DNA of 64,000 nucleotides from an uncultured Flavobacteriaceae bacterium (GCA_947487895.1 CANKYF010000002.1:248001-312000); one strand, 5' to 3'; numbered from the stretch's first letter, positions 16,517-25,972 are shown. Numbers and translations: made by a program. The notes: generated from the letters alone by a model not told the origin.

Positions 16517-17176
16517 ATGACCAAACAAGAAAGTGTAAACTTTGTAATTAACACTCTTTACAAACTTTATCCAGAAATACCCATTCCTCTCGACCATAAA
16601 GACCCTTACACCCTATTAATCGCTGTATTGATGTCTGCTCAAAGTACAGATGTAAGAGTCAATCAAATTACACCTTTGTTATTTGAACGTGCAGATAATC
16701 CTTATGACATGATAAAACTTACAGTTGAAGAAATTAGAGAAATCATAAAACCAGTTGGTCTATCTCCAATGAAAAGTAAAGGTATTCACGGCTTATCTCA
16801 AATTTTAATTGAAAAACATAATGGAGAAGTACCGCAAAGTTTTGAAGCTTTAGAAGCGCTTCCAGCCGTTGGTCATAAAACAGCTAGTGTTGTCATGTCT
16901 CAAGCTTTTGGGGTTCCTGCTTTTCCTGTTGACACACATATTCATAGATTAATGTACAGGTGGAATTTAAGTAATGGAAAAAACGTTGTTCAAACCGAAA
17001 AAGATGCTAAAAGGTTATTCCCAAAGGAACTTTGGAACGATTTACACCTTCAAATAATTTGGTACGGTCGTGAATATTCTCCAGCTAGAGGTTGGGACTT
17101 AGAAAAAGACATCATTACTAAAACTATTGGTAGAAAAACCGTTTTACAAGATTATTATAAAAAGAAAAAGCCCTGA
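16517..17176 (+). CDS. nth: Endonuclease III-family DNA glycosylase without the iron-sulfur cluster cysteines
   Basis: 219 residues. The helix-hairpin-helix is ALPAVGHKTASVVM, carrying the catalytic Lys, and the catalytic Asp is in FPVDTHIHRL. Enzymes of this family excise oxidised pyrimidines and nick the abasic site. Ordinary Nth ends with four Cys binding a [4Fe-4S] cluster (C-x6-C-x2-C-x5-C); here the corresponding piece reads GREYSPARGWDLEKDI and has no Cys, so the cluster is absent. The active-site residues are kept, so it is probably functional. Single gene ending at a hairpin that overlaps its stop. Confidence 0.9.
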   Translation: MTKQESVNFVINTLYKLYPEIPIPLDHKDPYTLLIAVLMSAQSTDVRVNQITPLLFERADNPYDMIKLTVEEIREIIKPVGLSPMKSKGIHGLSQILIEKHNGEVPQSFEALEALPAVGHKTASVVMSQAFGVPAFPVDTHIHRLMYRWNLSNGKNVVQTEKDAKRLFPKELWNDLHLQIIWYGREYSPARGWDLEKDIITKTIGRKTVLQDYYKKKKP

Positions 17177-17192
17177 TAAACAGGACTTTTAA
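17164..17192. terminator. Probable terminator after nth
   Basis: AAAAGCCCTG, loop ATAAA, CAGGACTTTT: a short hairpin with one mismatch and T/A flanks. It overlaps the nth stop codon and lies just beyond the end of the small minus-strand gene at 17194, so it may serve both directions. Confidence 0.5.
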
Positions 17193-17193
17193 A

Positions 17194-17337
17194 TTAATTT
17201 TGAAGTATTTCAAACTTCAGTTTATTACTATTTATAACACTCAAAGCCTTAGAATAATCTAGAAGAAATTTAACCGTTTCTTCTTTCGGTTCAAGTTCAT
17301 TTTCAATAAAATTGTTTTCAGTGTAAAGTTTTGCCAT
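17194..17337 (-). CDS. Small 47-residue protein downstream of ECF sigma factor
   Basis: A 47-codon gene reading MAKLYTENNFIENELEPKEE and onward to KLKFEILQN. It is acidic in the middle, then helical and hydrophobic (TVKFLLDYSKALSVI), with no membrane segment or Cys. It lies 57 bp downstream of the ECF sigma gene on the same strand and ends at the shared hairpin, so cotranscription is likely. The clean reading frame, ordinary codon use and placement argue that it is real. Function unknown; a small sigma modulator is one possibility. Confidence 0.65.
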   Translation of the reverse strand: MAKLYTENNFIENELEPKEETVKFLLDYSKALSVINSNKLKFEILQN

Positions 17338-17394
17338 TTTATCTATTTAAGGGTTCATCTTAAATAAATAACGGCATAAAGTTTCTATTATTGT

Positions 17395-17985
17395 TTAATT
17401 GGTTAAAACAATATTATGCTTATCAATTATCTTGCGTAAATTTATAAGTGCATAACGCATTCTACCAAGAGCAGTATTAATACTAACCCCTGTTCTTTCA
17501 GATATTTCCTTAAAACTCATGTCATTATACATTCGCATTAGTAGAACTTCTTTTTGATCATTTGGAAGTTCATCTACTAGACGCCTAACATCATTTTCTA
17601 CCTGATCTTTAATAATCGTTTTTTCAGCATTCAAAGCAGAATCACTTAGCACAGAAAAAATACTAAACTCTCCCGCATTATCAAATTTTGGCATTCTATT
17701 ACTCTTTCTAAAGAAGTCTATTACTAAATTATGTGCGATACGCATTACCCATGGTAAAAACTTACCTTCCTCATTATATGTACCTTGTTTTAAAGTTCTA
17801 ATAACTTTAATAAACGTATCCTGAAAAATATCTTCAGCTAAGTCTTTATCATATACTTTTGAATAGATAAAACTGTAAATTTTTTGTTTGTGCCTATGAA
17901 TTAGAGTTTCTAAAGCACATTCATCTCCTTTGATATAGCCACTTACTAGAGTAGCATCAGAAATTAATTCGTTTTGCATAATCAT
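17395..17985 (-). CDS. ECF-type RNA polymerase sigma factor (sigma-70 family)
   Basis: About 196 residues. Region 2 is visible as YSKVYDKDLAEDIFQDTFIK and MRIAHNLVIDFFRKSNR; region 4 as LPNDQKEVLLMRMYNDMSFK and ISERTGVSINTALGRMRYAL. It has no fused extra domain and no obvious anti-sigma gene; only the 47-residue gene lies downstream. Start at 17985 or the ATG two codons later (MQNELIS). Flavobacterial sigma factors of this type are often growth- or envelope-related; the regulon is not readable here. Confidence 0.92.
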   Translation of the reverse strand: MIMQNELISDATLVSGYIKGDECALETLIHRHKQKIYSFIYSKVYDKDLAEDIFQDTFIKVIRTLKQGTYNEEGKFLPWVMRIAHNLVIDFFRKSNRMPKFDNAGEFSIFSVLSDSALNAEKTIIKDQVENDVRRLVDELPNDQKEVLLMRMYNDMSFKEISERTGVSINTALGRMRYALINLRKIIDKHNIVLTN

Positions 17986-18187
17986 TACTTTTAACGCAAG
18001 AAGAGAGGGCTTCTTTGCTTGGGGTTACTAATTAAAAAAGTAATGTTATACTATAGGCGTAAGTGTATTTTGTTATTGATTGATATATCAAATATAACAA
18101 CAATCATTCCTAAAATGCAAAAAATAGAAGTTTTTTTTGACTTTTAAATACAGGTTACCTGTTCTTTTTAAGTTCAAATACTTGTAG

Positions 18188-18195
18188 TATCTTTG
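18188..18195 (+). promoter_or_regulatory. -7 promoter box (TATCTTTG) for uvrA
   Basis: TATCTTTG matches TAnnTTTG and ends 24 bp before the chosen uvrA ATG at 18220. It overlaps the TTG that could otherwise be read as an upstream start, which supports the downstream ATG as the true start. Confidence 0.6.
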
Positions 18196-18219
18196 TTAGA
18201 TTATATCTTCAAAACACCT

Positions 18220-21003
18220 ATGAATACTAATATTCCTGTAGAAAACCCAAAAGAAAACATCATTATAAAAGGCGCTAAGCTTCATAATTTAAAAAATATT
18301 GATGTTGTCATACCAAGAAACAAATTAGTTGTAATTACAGGTTTATCTGGTTCTGGAAAATCAAGTTTAGCTTTTGACACCTTATATGCTGAAGGTCAAA
18401 GACGCTATGTAGAAAGCTTATCTAGTTATGCGCGTCAGTTCTTAGGAAGACTAAACAAACCAAAAGTAGATTATATTAAAGGTATTGCTCCTGCTATAGC
18501 TATTGAACAAAAAGTGAATTCGACCAACCCAAGATCTACAGTTGGTACTACTACTGAAATTTATGATTATTTAAAACTTCTTTTCGCAAGAATAGGAAAG
18601 ACGTACTCTCCTATTTCTGGTAATTTGGTAAAAAAAGAAACAGTAGCAGATGTATTAAATTATACAAAATCTTTTGATGAACGCGAAAAAATGCTACTTC
18701 TCGCTCCTATACATTTAGAAGAAGGACGAACTATTGAAAACAAACTAAAAGCATTACAACAACAAGGCTATGCCAGAATAAAAGTAAATGACACCGTTTT
18801 AAGAATTGATGAAGCCAAAGTTAGCGATAAAGATAATGTACAATTAGTAGTTGATAGGGTAATTGTAAAAAATGAAGAAGATTTTTTTAATCGTTTAGCA
18901 GATGCCATTCAAACAGCGTTTTACGAAGGAAAAGGAGAATGTACAATTAAAACTTTAAAAGACAATAAGCAACGTGTTTTTAGTAATAAATTTGAATTAG
19001 ACGGCATTATATTTCTAGAGCCAAATGTTCATCTATTTAGCTTCAATAACCCATACGGTGCTTGCCCTAAATGTGAGGGCTATGGAGATATTATAGGTAT
19101 TGATGAAGATTTAGTAATTCCAAATACTGGGCTTTCTATTTATGAAAGTGCTATTTTTCCTTGGAGAGGTGAAAGCATGAGTTGGTATAAAGATCAATTA
19201 GTAAATAATTCACATAAATTCAATTTTCCTATTCATAAACCTTATTTTCAATTAACCCCAGAACAGAAACAACTTGTATGGAATGGCAATAAATATTTTG
19301 AAGGATTAAATTCGTTTTTTGCTGAATTAGAATCTAAGGCTTACAAAATTCAAAATAGAGTGATGCTTTCTCGCTATCGCGGAAAAACCAAATGTAAAGA
19401 ATGTAATGGCAAACGCTTACGTAAGGAGGCTAATTATGTGAAGATTGGAGGAGTTACAATTACAGATTTAGTTGAAATGCCTTTAAGTAAACTATCTAAC
19501 TTCTTTAAACAATTAGAGTTAAATGATTATGATACTCAAATTGCCAATAGATTACTCAAAGAAATTAATAGCAGACTCACCTTTCTATCAAATGTAGGAC
19601 TAGACTATTTAACTTTAAATCGAAGATCTAACACGTTATCAGGTGGTGAAAGTCAAAGAATTAATTTAGCAACCTCTTTGGGAAGTAGCTTAGTGGGTTC
19701 TATGTATATTCTAGATGAACCAAGTATTGGTTTACACCCCAAGGACACAGAAAGACTCATTTCTGTATTAAAATCATTAAGAGATTTAGGGAATACTGTA
19801 ATAGTAGTTGAACATGATGAGGATATTATGAAAGCCGCTGATACTATTATTGATATAGGTCCAGAAGCTGGAACTTTTGGAGGAAATGTAGTTGCAGAGG
19901 GCACATATAAAGACATTTTAACATCAAACTCTTTAACAGCGCAATATTTAAATGAAAAATTAAAAATTGAAGTCCCTAATAAAAGAAGAACTTCAAAATA
20001 TCATATTGATGTAATAGGCGCCAGAGAAAATAATCTAAAAAATATTGATGTGAGTTTTCCTTTAGGAATGCTAACTGTAGTAACAGGAGTTTCTGGAAGC
20101 GGAAAAAGTACATTAATCAAAAAGATTTTGTTCCCAGCACTTCAAAAGCAACTTACAGATTTTAGTGATAGACCAGGTCAATTTTCTTCTTTAAAAGGCA
20201 ACTATTCTAACGTAAAAGCTATTGAATTTGTTGATCAAAACCCTATTGGGCGTTCCTCAAGATCCAACCCTGTTACATACATAAAAGCTTATGATGATAT
20301 TAGGGCGCTATTTTCAAAACAGAAGCTTAGTAAGATTAGAAATTATCAACCAAAACACTTTTCATTTAACGTAGATAGCGGAAGATGTGAAACTTGTAAA
20401 GGCGAAGGTGAAGTTACTATTGAAATGCAATTTATGGCTGATGTTCATTTAGAATGTGAAACCTGTAAAGGAAAACGCTTCAAAAAAGAAGTTTTAGAAG
20501 TAACTTTTGCTAATAAAAATATAGATGATATTCTTAACCTAACCATAGATGATGCCATTAGTTTTTTTGAAGCTAGTGGACAACCTAAAATCAAAAACAA
20601 ACTGCAACCACTACAAGATGTTGGTTTAGGCTATGTAACTCTTGGCCAAAGCTCCTCTACCCTTTCTGGTGGTGAAGCGCAACGTATCAAACTTGCTACA
20701 TTTCTTGGTAAAGGCAACAAAAAAGAAAAAGCACTTTTTATTTTTGATGAACCGACAACTGGTTTACATTTTCATGATATTCAAAAGTTATTAAAATCTT
20801 TTAATGCATTAATTGACAACGGACATTCTATAATAGTAGTCGAACATAATATTGAACTTATTAAGTGCGCAGATTACATTATAGATTTAGGTCCAGAGGG
20901 GGGTGAAAATGGAGGGAACATAGTTGCGCATGGTACTCCTGAAGAAATTGTAAAAAGCAAAAACTCTGTTACCGGCATTTATTTAAAAGAAAAATTAAGT
21001 TAA
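18220..21003 (+). CDS. uvrA: Excinuclease ABC subunit A
   Basis: About 927 residues, normal UvrA length. Two ABC ATPase halves are visible: Walker A GLSGSGKSSL near the N-terminus and GVSGSGKSTL near residue 635; signatures LSGGESQRI and LSGGEAQRI; zinc-finger pairs CPKCEGYG, CKECNGK, CETCKGEGE and CETCKGKRF. UvrA is the damage-recognition subunit of nucleotide excision repair and loads UvrB. The ATG at 18220 gives MNTNIPVEN; a longer frame from TTG 18193 runs through the -7 box and is unlikely. It stands alone; uvrB and uvrC are not in the window. Confidence 0.97.
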   Translation: MNTNIPVENPKENIIIKGAKLHNLKNIDVVIPRNKLVVITGLSGSGKSSLAFDTLYAEGQRRYVESLSSYARQFLGRLNKPKVDYIKGIAPAIAIEQKVNSTNPRSTVGTTTEIYDYLKLLFARIGKTYSPISGNLVKKETVADVLNYTKSFDEREKMLLLAPIHLEEGRTIENKLKALQQQGYARIKVNDTVLRIDEAKVSDKDNVQLVVDRVIVKNEEDFFNRLADAIQTAFYEGKGECTIKTLKDNKQRVFSNKFELDGIIFLEPNVHLFSFNNPYGACPKCEGYGDIIGIDEDLVIPNTGLSIYESAIFPWRGESMSWYKDQLVNNSHKFNFPIHKPYFQLTPEQKQLVWNGNKYFEGLNSFFAELESKAYKIQNRVMLSRYRGKTKCKECNGKRLRKEANYVKIGGVTITDLVEMPLSKLSNFFKQLELNDYDTQIANRLLKEINSRLTFLSNVGLDYLTLNRRSNTLSGGESQRINLATSLGSSLVGSMYILDEPSIGLHPKDTERLISVLKSLRDLGNTVIVVEHDEDIMKAADTIIDIGPEAGTFGGNVVAEGTYKDILTSNSLTAQYLNEKLKIEVPNKRRTSKYHIDVIGARENNLKNIDVSFPLGMLTVVTGVSGSGKSTLIKKILFPALQKQLTDFSDRPGQFSSLKGNYSNVKAIEFVDQNPIGRSSRSNPVTYIKAYDDIRALFSKQKLSKIRNYQPKHFSFNVDSGRCETCKGEGEVTIEMQFMADVHLECETCKGKRFKKEVLEVTFANKNIDDILNLTIDDAISFFEASGQPKIKNKLQPLQDVGLGYVTLGQSSSTLSGGEAQRIKLATFLGKGNKKEKALFIFDEPTTGLHFHDIQKLLKSFNALIDNGHSIIVVEHNIELIKCADYIIDLGPEGGENGGNIVAHGTPEEIVKSKNSVTGIYLKEKLS

Positions 21004-21005
21004 CT

Positions 21006-22085
21006 TTAATAAAATAAGAAACCAATAATAAACAAAATTATTACAGCAATAGGTATCACTACTATTAAGTATAAAAATGAAATCACACCAGATTTAACAA
21101 AACTAGACACAAACCCTCTTTCATAAAAATTCTTAACACCTATTACCAGATAGAAAAACGTAGACAAAACTATCAAAACATCTAACCACCCTGGTATATT
21201 AACAAAATAATTTGTAATTAGAGTTATGCTAAAGACAGTAAATAAAAAAGAAAAGAAGTAGAAGCTAAACACTAAATGATGTGCATAAGAACCACTATTA
21301 TAATAGAATAGTTTTAAAATAAATGCAAATATTGGTAACAAGACAAATAAGGCAATAGGAATTGTATCATATATGGCTTGAAAAATTTGTCCTCCACTCC
21401 TATTTTTATGAAACTTTAATGTTTGAGCATAAAATTTTCTGGTAAGAGCGTTTGCATCTTCATTCATACCCATTGCTTGAAAAATTTCTTGTTCATTTGC
21501 TCCAATAGCAATCAATGAATCTACTTTTTTAGAATTATATCCAAAATCAAGTTGATTTCTTTCTGAATCGCTACTAGTCTTACTTTTTATTATAGAATCT
21601 AAAGCTTTTATTTGCGCTTCATCTAAACCAACCATACCTTTCGCTTTTAACGGCCTAAGAATACTATCAATTTTAATTGAATCTAAAGCTTTAGTCACTT
21701 CTGTTTTTAAGCTATCAGGAACATAAGGTTTAACGGTAGCATTTTTAATAGCTCTATCTATGTTACTTACATTGTTTTTAACTATTAAAACAGACATTAA
21801 AAAAAAGAAAACTACAGAAATAAATAGATATAACTTTGCAGGATGCAAATACAACAACCGCTTACCTTCAACAAACGTTTTAGCTAAATAACCTGGTTTT
21901 AATAATAAAGGTAGGAAACTTTTAAAAAAACGGGCATCAACAGAAAAATAATTACTAATAGTATTCTTGAATAGAACCCCTACCGTTAATTTATCTTTAG
22001 CTTCTTGCCCGCAATAGGGACAAAACTCATAGTTTATGTTAAAATTTTGCTCGCAATTTTTGCAAGCTTCAATGTTATTTCCCAT
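21006..22085 (-). CDS. DUF3667-type zinc-ribbon membrane protein
   Basis: 359 residues. An N-terminal zinc ribbon (CKNCEQNF ... CPYCGQEAKDK, two CxxC pairs in the first 30 residues) is followed by a DUF3667-like segment (FLPLLLKPGYLAKTFVEGKR) and a first membrane helix. A long soluble loop of about 130 residues comes next, then three or four C-terminal membrane helices. The family is common and uncharacterised in Bacteroidota. Its stop lies two bases after that of uvrA on the opposite strand. Confidence 0.8.
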   Translation of the reverse strand: MGNNIEACKNCEQNFNINYEFCPYCGQEAKDKLTVGVLFKNTISNYFSVDARFFKSFLPLLLKPGYLAKTFVEGKRLLYLHPAKLYLFISVVFFFLMSVLIVKNNVSNIDRAIKNATVKPYVPDSLKTEVTKALDSIKIDSILRPLKAKGMVGLDEAQIKALDSIIKSKTSSDSERNQLDFGYNSKKVDSLIAIGANEQEIFQAMGMNEDANALTRKFYAQTLKFHKNRSGGQIFQAIYDTIPIALFVLLPIFAFILKLFYYNSGSYAHHLVFSFYFFSFLFTVFSITLITNYFVNIPGWLDVLIVLSTFFYLVIGVKNFYERGFVSSFVKSGVISFLYLIVVIPIAVIILFIIGFLFY

Positions 22086-22163
22086 TAATAATAATTAATT
22101 TTCTCAAAATTAGAAAAAAGATTAATGCAAAAGCAAATCGCACATGACATAATTGTTAAAGAC

Positions 22164-22197
22164 AAAAAAAAGACATCAAAAATATGATGTCCTTTTT
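22164..22197 (-). terminator. Terminator of the T9SS-sorted protein gene
   Basis: GACATCA, loop AAAATA, TGATGTC; read on the minus strand the hairpin is followed by a run of T. It lies about 27 bp after the stop of the gene at 22224-23000. Confidence 0.75.
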
Positions 22198-22223
22198 ATT
22201 ATTTCTATTGTAAAGTGTTTATA

Positions 22224-23000
22224 CTATCTATTATTAACAACAAATTTTAAAGTTCCTTTACTAGGTATGGTTAAGAAATAAAGTCCAGAATTCAAATCAG
22301 ATACACTAATTTCTCTAGATACGTTACCTTTAAGTTTTACTTGACCTAATACGTTGTATACAGCGTAATCTTCACCTTCTAAAGCATTATCATTTAATAC
22401 TATAGCTTGAAGACTATTAACATAATTAGCATCTATCTCATTTTTACTGAAATTATTTGTGTTCAAAATATTATCAGTAATGTCTATCACATAATTCATG
22501 TATGCATGCTCAGAATCAACATAAGGAGCACCGTTAACACCTACAATTTGTAATATCCATAGATATCCACTAACGTAATCAGCTGTATCAGCTACTGGTG
22601 TAGTTCCTGCAGGTATGGTTACATTTACAGTTGCTGCTCCACCTGTAAAATCTCCAGGCACTAAAGTCATAATCTCCGTAACGTTATCTGACCCCCAGTT
22701 AAGAGGCGCATTTCCAAAACCAACTCTAGCCCAACGAATGTATAACTCAGGTCCAACAACTGGATTGTTTTCATCATAATCCGTAATCTCAATGGTTAAA
22801 TTCTTGGTCGCATTATTAAAAGTATGGTTAGGAACTCCTCCAAAACCATAACCAGCAAATCTATTTCCAGCAGAAGAAGACCCAAAAGTATCGCCTCCAT
22901 TAAGACGAGTCGAATAATAAGTTTCAGCTAACTGAGCATTTAAATTTGTTGTGGCTAGTAATAAGCCAAAAACCATAACTAGTAAAGTAATTTTTTTCAT
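22224..23000 (-). CDS. Secreted protein with type IX secretion (T9SS) C-terminal sorting domain
   Basis: About 258 residues. Signal peptide MKKITLLVMVFGLLLATTNL with cleavage near NAQ; then a beta-rich unknown domain of about 160 residues; then an asparagine linker and a type A sorting domain (YAVYNVLGQVKLKGN, ISVSDLNSGLYFLTI, ending KFVVNNR). T9SS recognises that tail and carries the protein over the outer membrane to the surface or medium. I chose the ATG at 23000, where the signal peptide begins, over 23033. The passenger domain is not one I recognise. Confidence 0.85.
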   Translation of the reverse strand: MKKITLLVMVFGLLLATTNLNAQLAETYYSTRLNGGDTFGSSSAGNRFAGYGFGGVPNHTFNNATKNLTIEITDYDENNPVVGPELYIRWARVGFGNAPLNWGSDNVTEIMTLVPGDFTGGAATVNVTIPAGTTPVADTADYVSGYLWILQIVGVNGAPYVDSEHAYMNYVIDITDNILNTNNFSKNEIDANYVNSLQAIVLNDNALEGEDYAVYNVLGQVKLKGNVSREISVSDLNSGLYFLTIPSKGTLKFVVNNR

Positions 23001-23186
23001 AATGTAATAATTTAGTTTGTATTTATATGACACTAATTTAAATATTACCTATTGTATATACCAAACATTAACACTAGACACAAACTTGACAAAACTAACA
23101 AGTATGATATAGTATAGTATTTAAACAAAAAAAATAGTTTCGAAATCATAATCATAATCTTACAAAGTAGTTAACTGCATTTTTTT

Positions 23187-23202
23187 TGGCACGCTGTTTG
23201 GT
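23187..23202 (+). promoter_or_regulatory. Possible sigma-54 (-24/-12) promoter
   Basis: TGGCACG, four bases, TTGGT. The GG pairs are ten bases apart as in sigma-54 promoters (TGGCAC-N5-TTGC), with one mismatch in the -12 GC. It lies 37 bp before the start of the gene at 23240. Tentative. Confidence 0.35.
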
Positions 23203-23239
23203 ATTATCAACATGTATTCACATTTAAACTATACAGATT

Positions 23240-24439
23240 ATGAAGAAATTAATATTTATGATAACAGCTTTAATCCTGTCAGGATTCACTGTTAATGCGG
23301 CAACAACAAGTTTTAATAACATATCTACTTCTACTTATTATGGAGGTTATGGCAATTCTTTCATATTTGTAGAAAATGGTATTGAATTCTCAGTTTTCCC
23401 TGATGGGCAATTTGATTTTAACATTTTAAGAGGGAATTCTCGCTTTAATGTGTCAATTGGATCACCAAGTGTAAATTTCAGCTTTAATTCAGGGCAAGAT
23501 TACGGAGCTTATGTTCAATACGATGAATACGGTGCTATTATTCAGATAGAAAACACCCCTATTTATTATGATTTTTATGGAAGAATTTCACAAGTAGGAA
23601 ACATAAATATCTTTTACAATAATTTCGGTAGAGTTTCTAGGGTTGGCAGTCTTTATGTACACTATAATAGATTTAATACATTTTCTCACTGTACTGGTTT
23701 TATAAATACCTACAACAGATCTTATGTTTATAGACCTTGGCATAGTTATTATGCTGTACCTACAATAGATTATTGTGTAGTATATAATAGGCCATACAGA
23801 AGATATTACAATCCTGTTAGATACACATACGCAAGACCATTTTACAATAACTATAGACCTATAACATCTGTTGCAAGCAGACGAGGCAACTCTATTGTAA
23901 GAAGCAGAAAATACGCTACCATCAATAGAAGTTCTAGAAATGTAACAAGAGTTAATCGTAATGCTACGCCTAGAAGAAGTTTCGCAAAGGCTAATCGCTC
24001 AAACACTTCTTACAATAGAAGCAGTACAATAAATAGAAATTCTAGAAATAATGTAGATAGAAGAAGTACAACATATAATAGAGGTAATTCTCAAATAAAC
24101 AATTCAAATAGAACTAGAAACAATGCATATAGAACAACTAAACCATCATCTAATGCAACTAGATCTGTAAATACTATTAAAAGAGAAACAACAACTATTA
24201 AAAGAACGAACACTAATAAACCTAGATATAATAGTAATTCAAGTAGGACAGCACAAGTTATAAATAGGTCATCAAGGTCTAATCAAAAATACACACCTAG
24301 ACCTAACACTCAAAGAAAATCTAGTACGCAACAAAGATCTACTTCTAGATCTTCAAAAAGTTATAAACCTAGAACTTCTAATAATAGAAATAATTCTAGT
24401 AGCAACACAAGATCTAACACCCATAGAAGAAGATCTTAA
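23240..24439 (+). CDS. Secreted protein with aromatic N-terminal half and Arg/Ser/Asn-rich tail
   Basis: 399 residues. Signal peptide MKKLIFMITALILSGFTVNA. Residues about 30-160 are beta-rich and repeat a pattern of Tyr, Gly and Asn (YDEYGAIIQI, YNNFGRVSRVGSLYVHYN). Residues about 165-205 are Tyr/Pro/Arg-rich. The final 190 residues are a low-complexity R/S/N/T tail (NRSSRNVTRVNRN and similar), strongly basic. Such a tail could bind acidic polysaccharide, DNA or RNA, but no function is established. Single gene with its own terminator; promoter possibly sigma-54 type. Confidence 0.75.
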   Translation: MKKLIFMITALILSGFTVNAATTSFNNISTSTYYGGYGNSFIFVENGIEFSVFPDGQFDFNILRGNSRFNVSIGSPSVNFSFNSGQDYGAYVQYDEYGAIIQIENTPIYYDFYGRISQVGNINIFYNNFGRVSRVGSLYVHYNRFNTFSHCTGFINTYNRSYVYRPWHSYYAVPTIDYCVVYNRPYRRYYNPVRYTYARPFYNNYRPITSVASRRGNSIVRSRKYATINRSSRNVTRVNRNATPRRSFAKANRSNTSYNRSSTINRNSRNNVDRRSTTYNRGNSQINNSNRTRNNAYRTTKPSSNATRSVNTIKRETTTIKRTNTNKPRYNSNSSRTAQVINRSSRSNQKYTPRPNTQRKSSTQQRSTSRSSKSYKPRTSNNRNNSSSNTRSNTHRRRS

Positions 24440-24461
24440 AATTTTTGGTTGATTAGTTGGA

Positions 24462-24509
24462 AAACCCTGTGGTTAGTTTGCCTCAAAGCAAAATCACAGG
24501 GTTTCTTTT
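24462..24509. terminator. Two-tier hairpin terminator
   Basis: Outer stem AAACCCTGTG/CACAGGGTTT with an inner TTTGC/GCAAA stem, followed by TCTTTTT. It lies between the convergent ends of the secreted-protein gene and the flippase gene. Confidence 0.75.
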
Positions 24510-25972
24510 TATTTCTTTAATATTTTATTTATTGAACTAGTGATATTATCAGATAGGTTAGATTTATAAACTACTAAAACATAGCAAACACTAATTATTA
24601 ATGATTTTATTATGATATTAATAATATGGTGAAATGAAAAATCCCAAAAATAGAATAACAATGAAAACACAAGAATCACACCAGCTGTTTTCAAAGTCTT
24701 TTTTGAAAATGGCGTCATTTTAAAATACCTATATACAAAATAAAGCTTAGTGGTGTCATATATGAAAATAGCAATTAGTGTTGCCAATGCTGCTCCATTA
24801 ATCCCAAATTTTGGTATTAACAATACATTTAACAATAACATAATAATCACTACCAAAACTCCAGAAACAAGAACAAATCTGTAATAATCACTATTAAATA
24901 AAATTGCGTTATTACTTCCTAAAACAGAATCATATAATCGTGCTAAGCTAATTAATAAAACCACTTGCAAGCCTATAGCGTACTCTGAATCAATAAGTTG
25001 ATAAAGCTCGTTAATATTCAAAATAATTAACAAAAAAATCAAACCACTAACAATGAAAAGATTAATAGAGCTTTTTTTATACAAATCGTTTAGAGCATCA
25101 TATTGTTTTTCATTCAAAAACTTAGCTGAAAGTGGCATTAAAATTTGATGCATAGACCTCTGAGGAACAGCAATTACTGTAGCAATAAAAACACCTACAT
25201 TATAATAAGCAATATTATTTAAGCTTGGTAAAATTTTGCCTAACATTACTTTATCTATATCAAGTAAATTAGACGCCACTAAGCCTGCTATTACTATTAA
25301 TGAAGAATACTTTAAAATATCGGTAAGGTTATTTATTTTCTTAAAAGTAAATACAGGCAATTTAATGCTAAACGCATAACTCATCATTGCTAGCATTCTA
25401 ATAAAGTAGACCAGCACCAATCCAATCATAAATTGTTCAACATCTATTAGATTATAATAAAGTGAAATCAATAAAATTGAGGTTCCTATTCTATGGAACA
25501 CCTCTTTCATTAAGTTTCCAAAAACTGTTTTCATATGAACTTTTGCCCAAGCAAAAAATACTTCAAAATAGGCTAAAGCTATTGCAACAAAGAAAATATG
25601 CCATACATACCCAGAAACTAACGTGTTTTCTGAAGCTAAAAAATCACTTATGGACTGATGAGCCACAACCCCAATAAAACCTATAGGAATAACAATTGCT
25701 AAAGGCAATAAAATCATTAATGTTAAAAAACTATTTAAGGCTACACGGGTTTTAAAAGATGTATAAAACTTCACTAAAGTATTGTGTACGCCAAAAGACA
25801 TCAATGGCATCATCACATAGGCAGCAGACAACATAAACCCCACTAATCCATAATATTCATCAGATATAAATTTAGGGTTTGTATAAAGAAACAACGTATT
25901 AATAGCTCCAACAAAGAAACCCAAATATGTGGAAATCATGTTTTTAATAGATTGAGAAGCTACAATACCCAT
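24509..25972 (-). CDS. Polysaccharide flippase-like membrane protein (MOP superfamily)
   Basis: 487 residues with about 12-14 membrane segments and the pattern of Wzx/RfbX-type exporters, including the opening SQSIKNMISTYLGFFVGAIN and a C-terminal ALATLIAIFIYD segment. Such proteins flip lipid-linked oligosaccharides across the inner membrane. Its ATG overlaps the stop of the preceding glycosyltransferase gene (TAATG), so translation is coupled. It is the last gene of the operon 24509-29953. Confidence 0.85.
   Translation of the reverse strand: MGIVASQSIKNMISTYLGFFVGAINTLFLYTNPKFISDEYYGLVGFMLSAAYVMMPLMSFGVHNTLVKFYTSFKTRVALNSFLTLMILLPLAIVIPIGFIGVVAHQSISDFLASENTLVSGYVWHIFFVAIALAYFEVFFAWAKVHMKTVFGNLMKEVFHRIGTSILLISLYYNLIDVEQFMIGLVLVYFIRMLAMMSYAFSIKLPVFTFKKINNLTDILKYSSLIVIAGLVASNLLDIDKVMLGKILPSLNNIAYYNVGVFIATVIAVPQRSMHQILMPLSAKFLNEKQYDALNDLYKKSSINLFIVSGLIFLLIILNINELYQLIDSEYAIGLQVVLLISLARLYDSVLGSNNAILFNSDYYRFVLVSGVLVVIIMLLLNVLLIPKFGINGAALATLIAIFIYDTTKLYFVYRYFKMTPFSKKTLKTAGVILVFSLLFYFWDFSFHHIINIIIKSLIISVCYVLVVYKSNLSDNITSSINKILKK

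Noticed and set aside
18193-18219. Longer UvrA starting at TTG 18193
   Set aside because: The TTG is part of the TATCTTTG promoter box; the ATG at 18220 gives the usual length.
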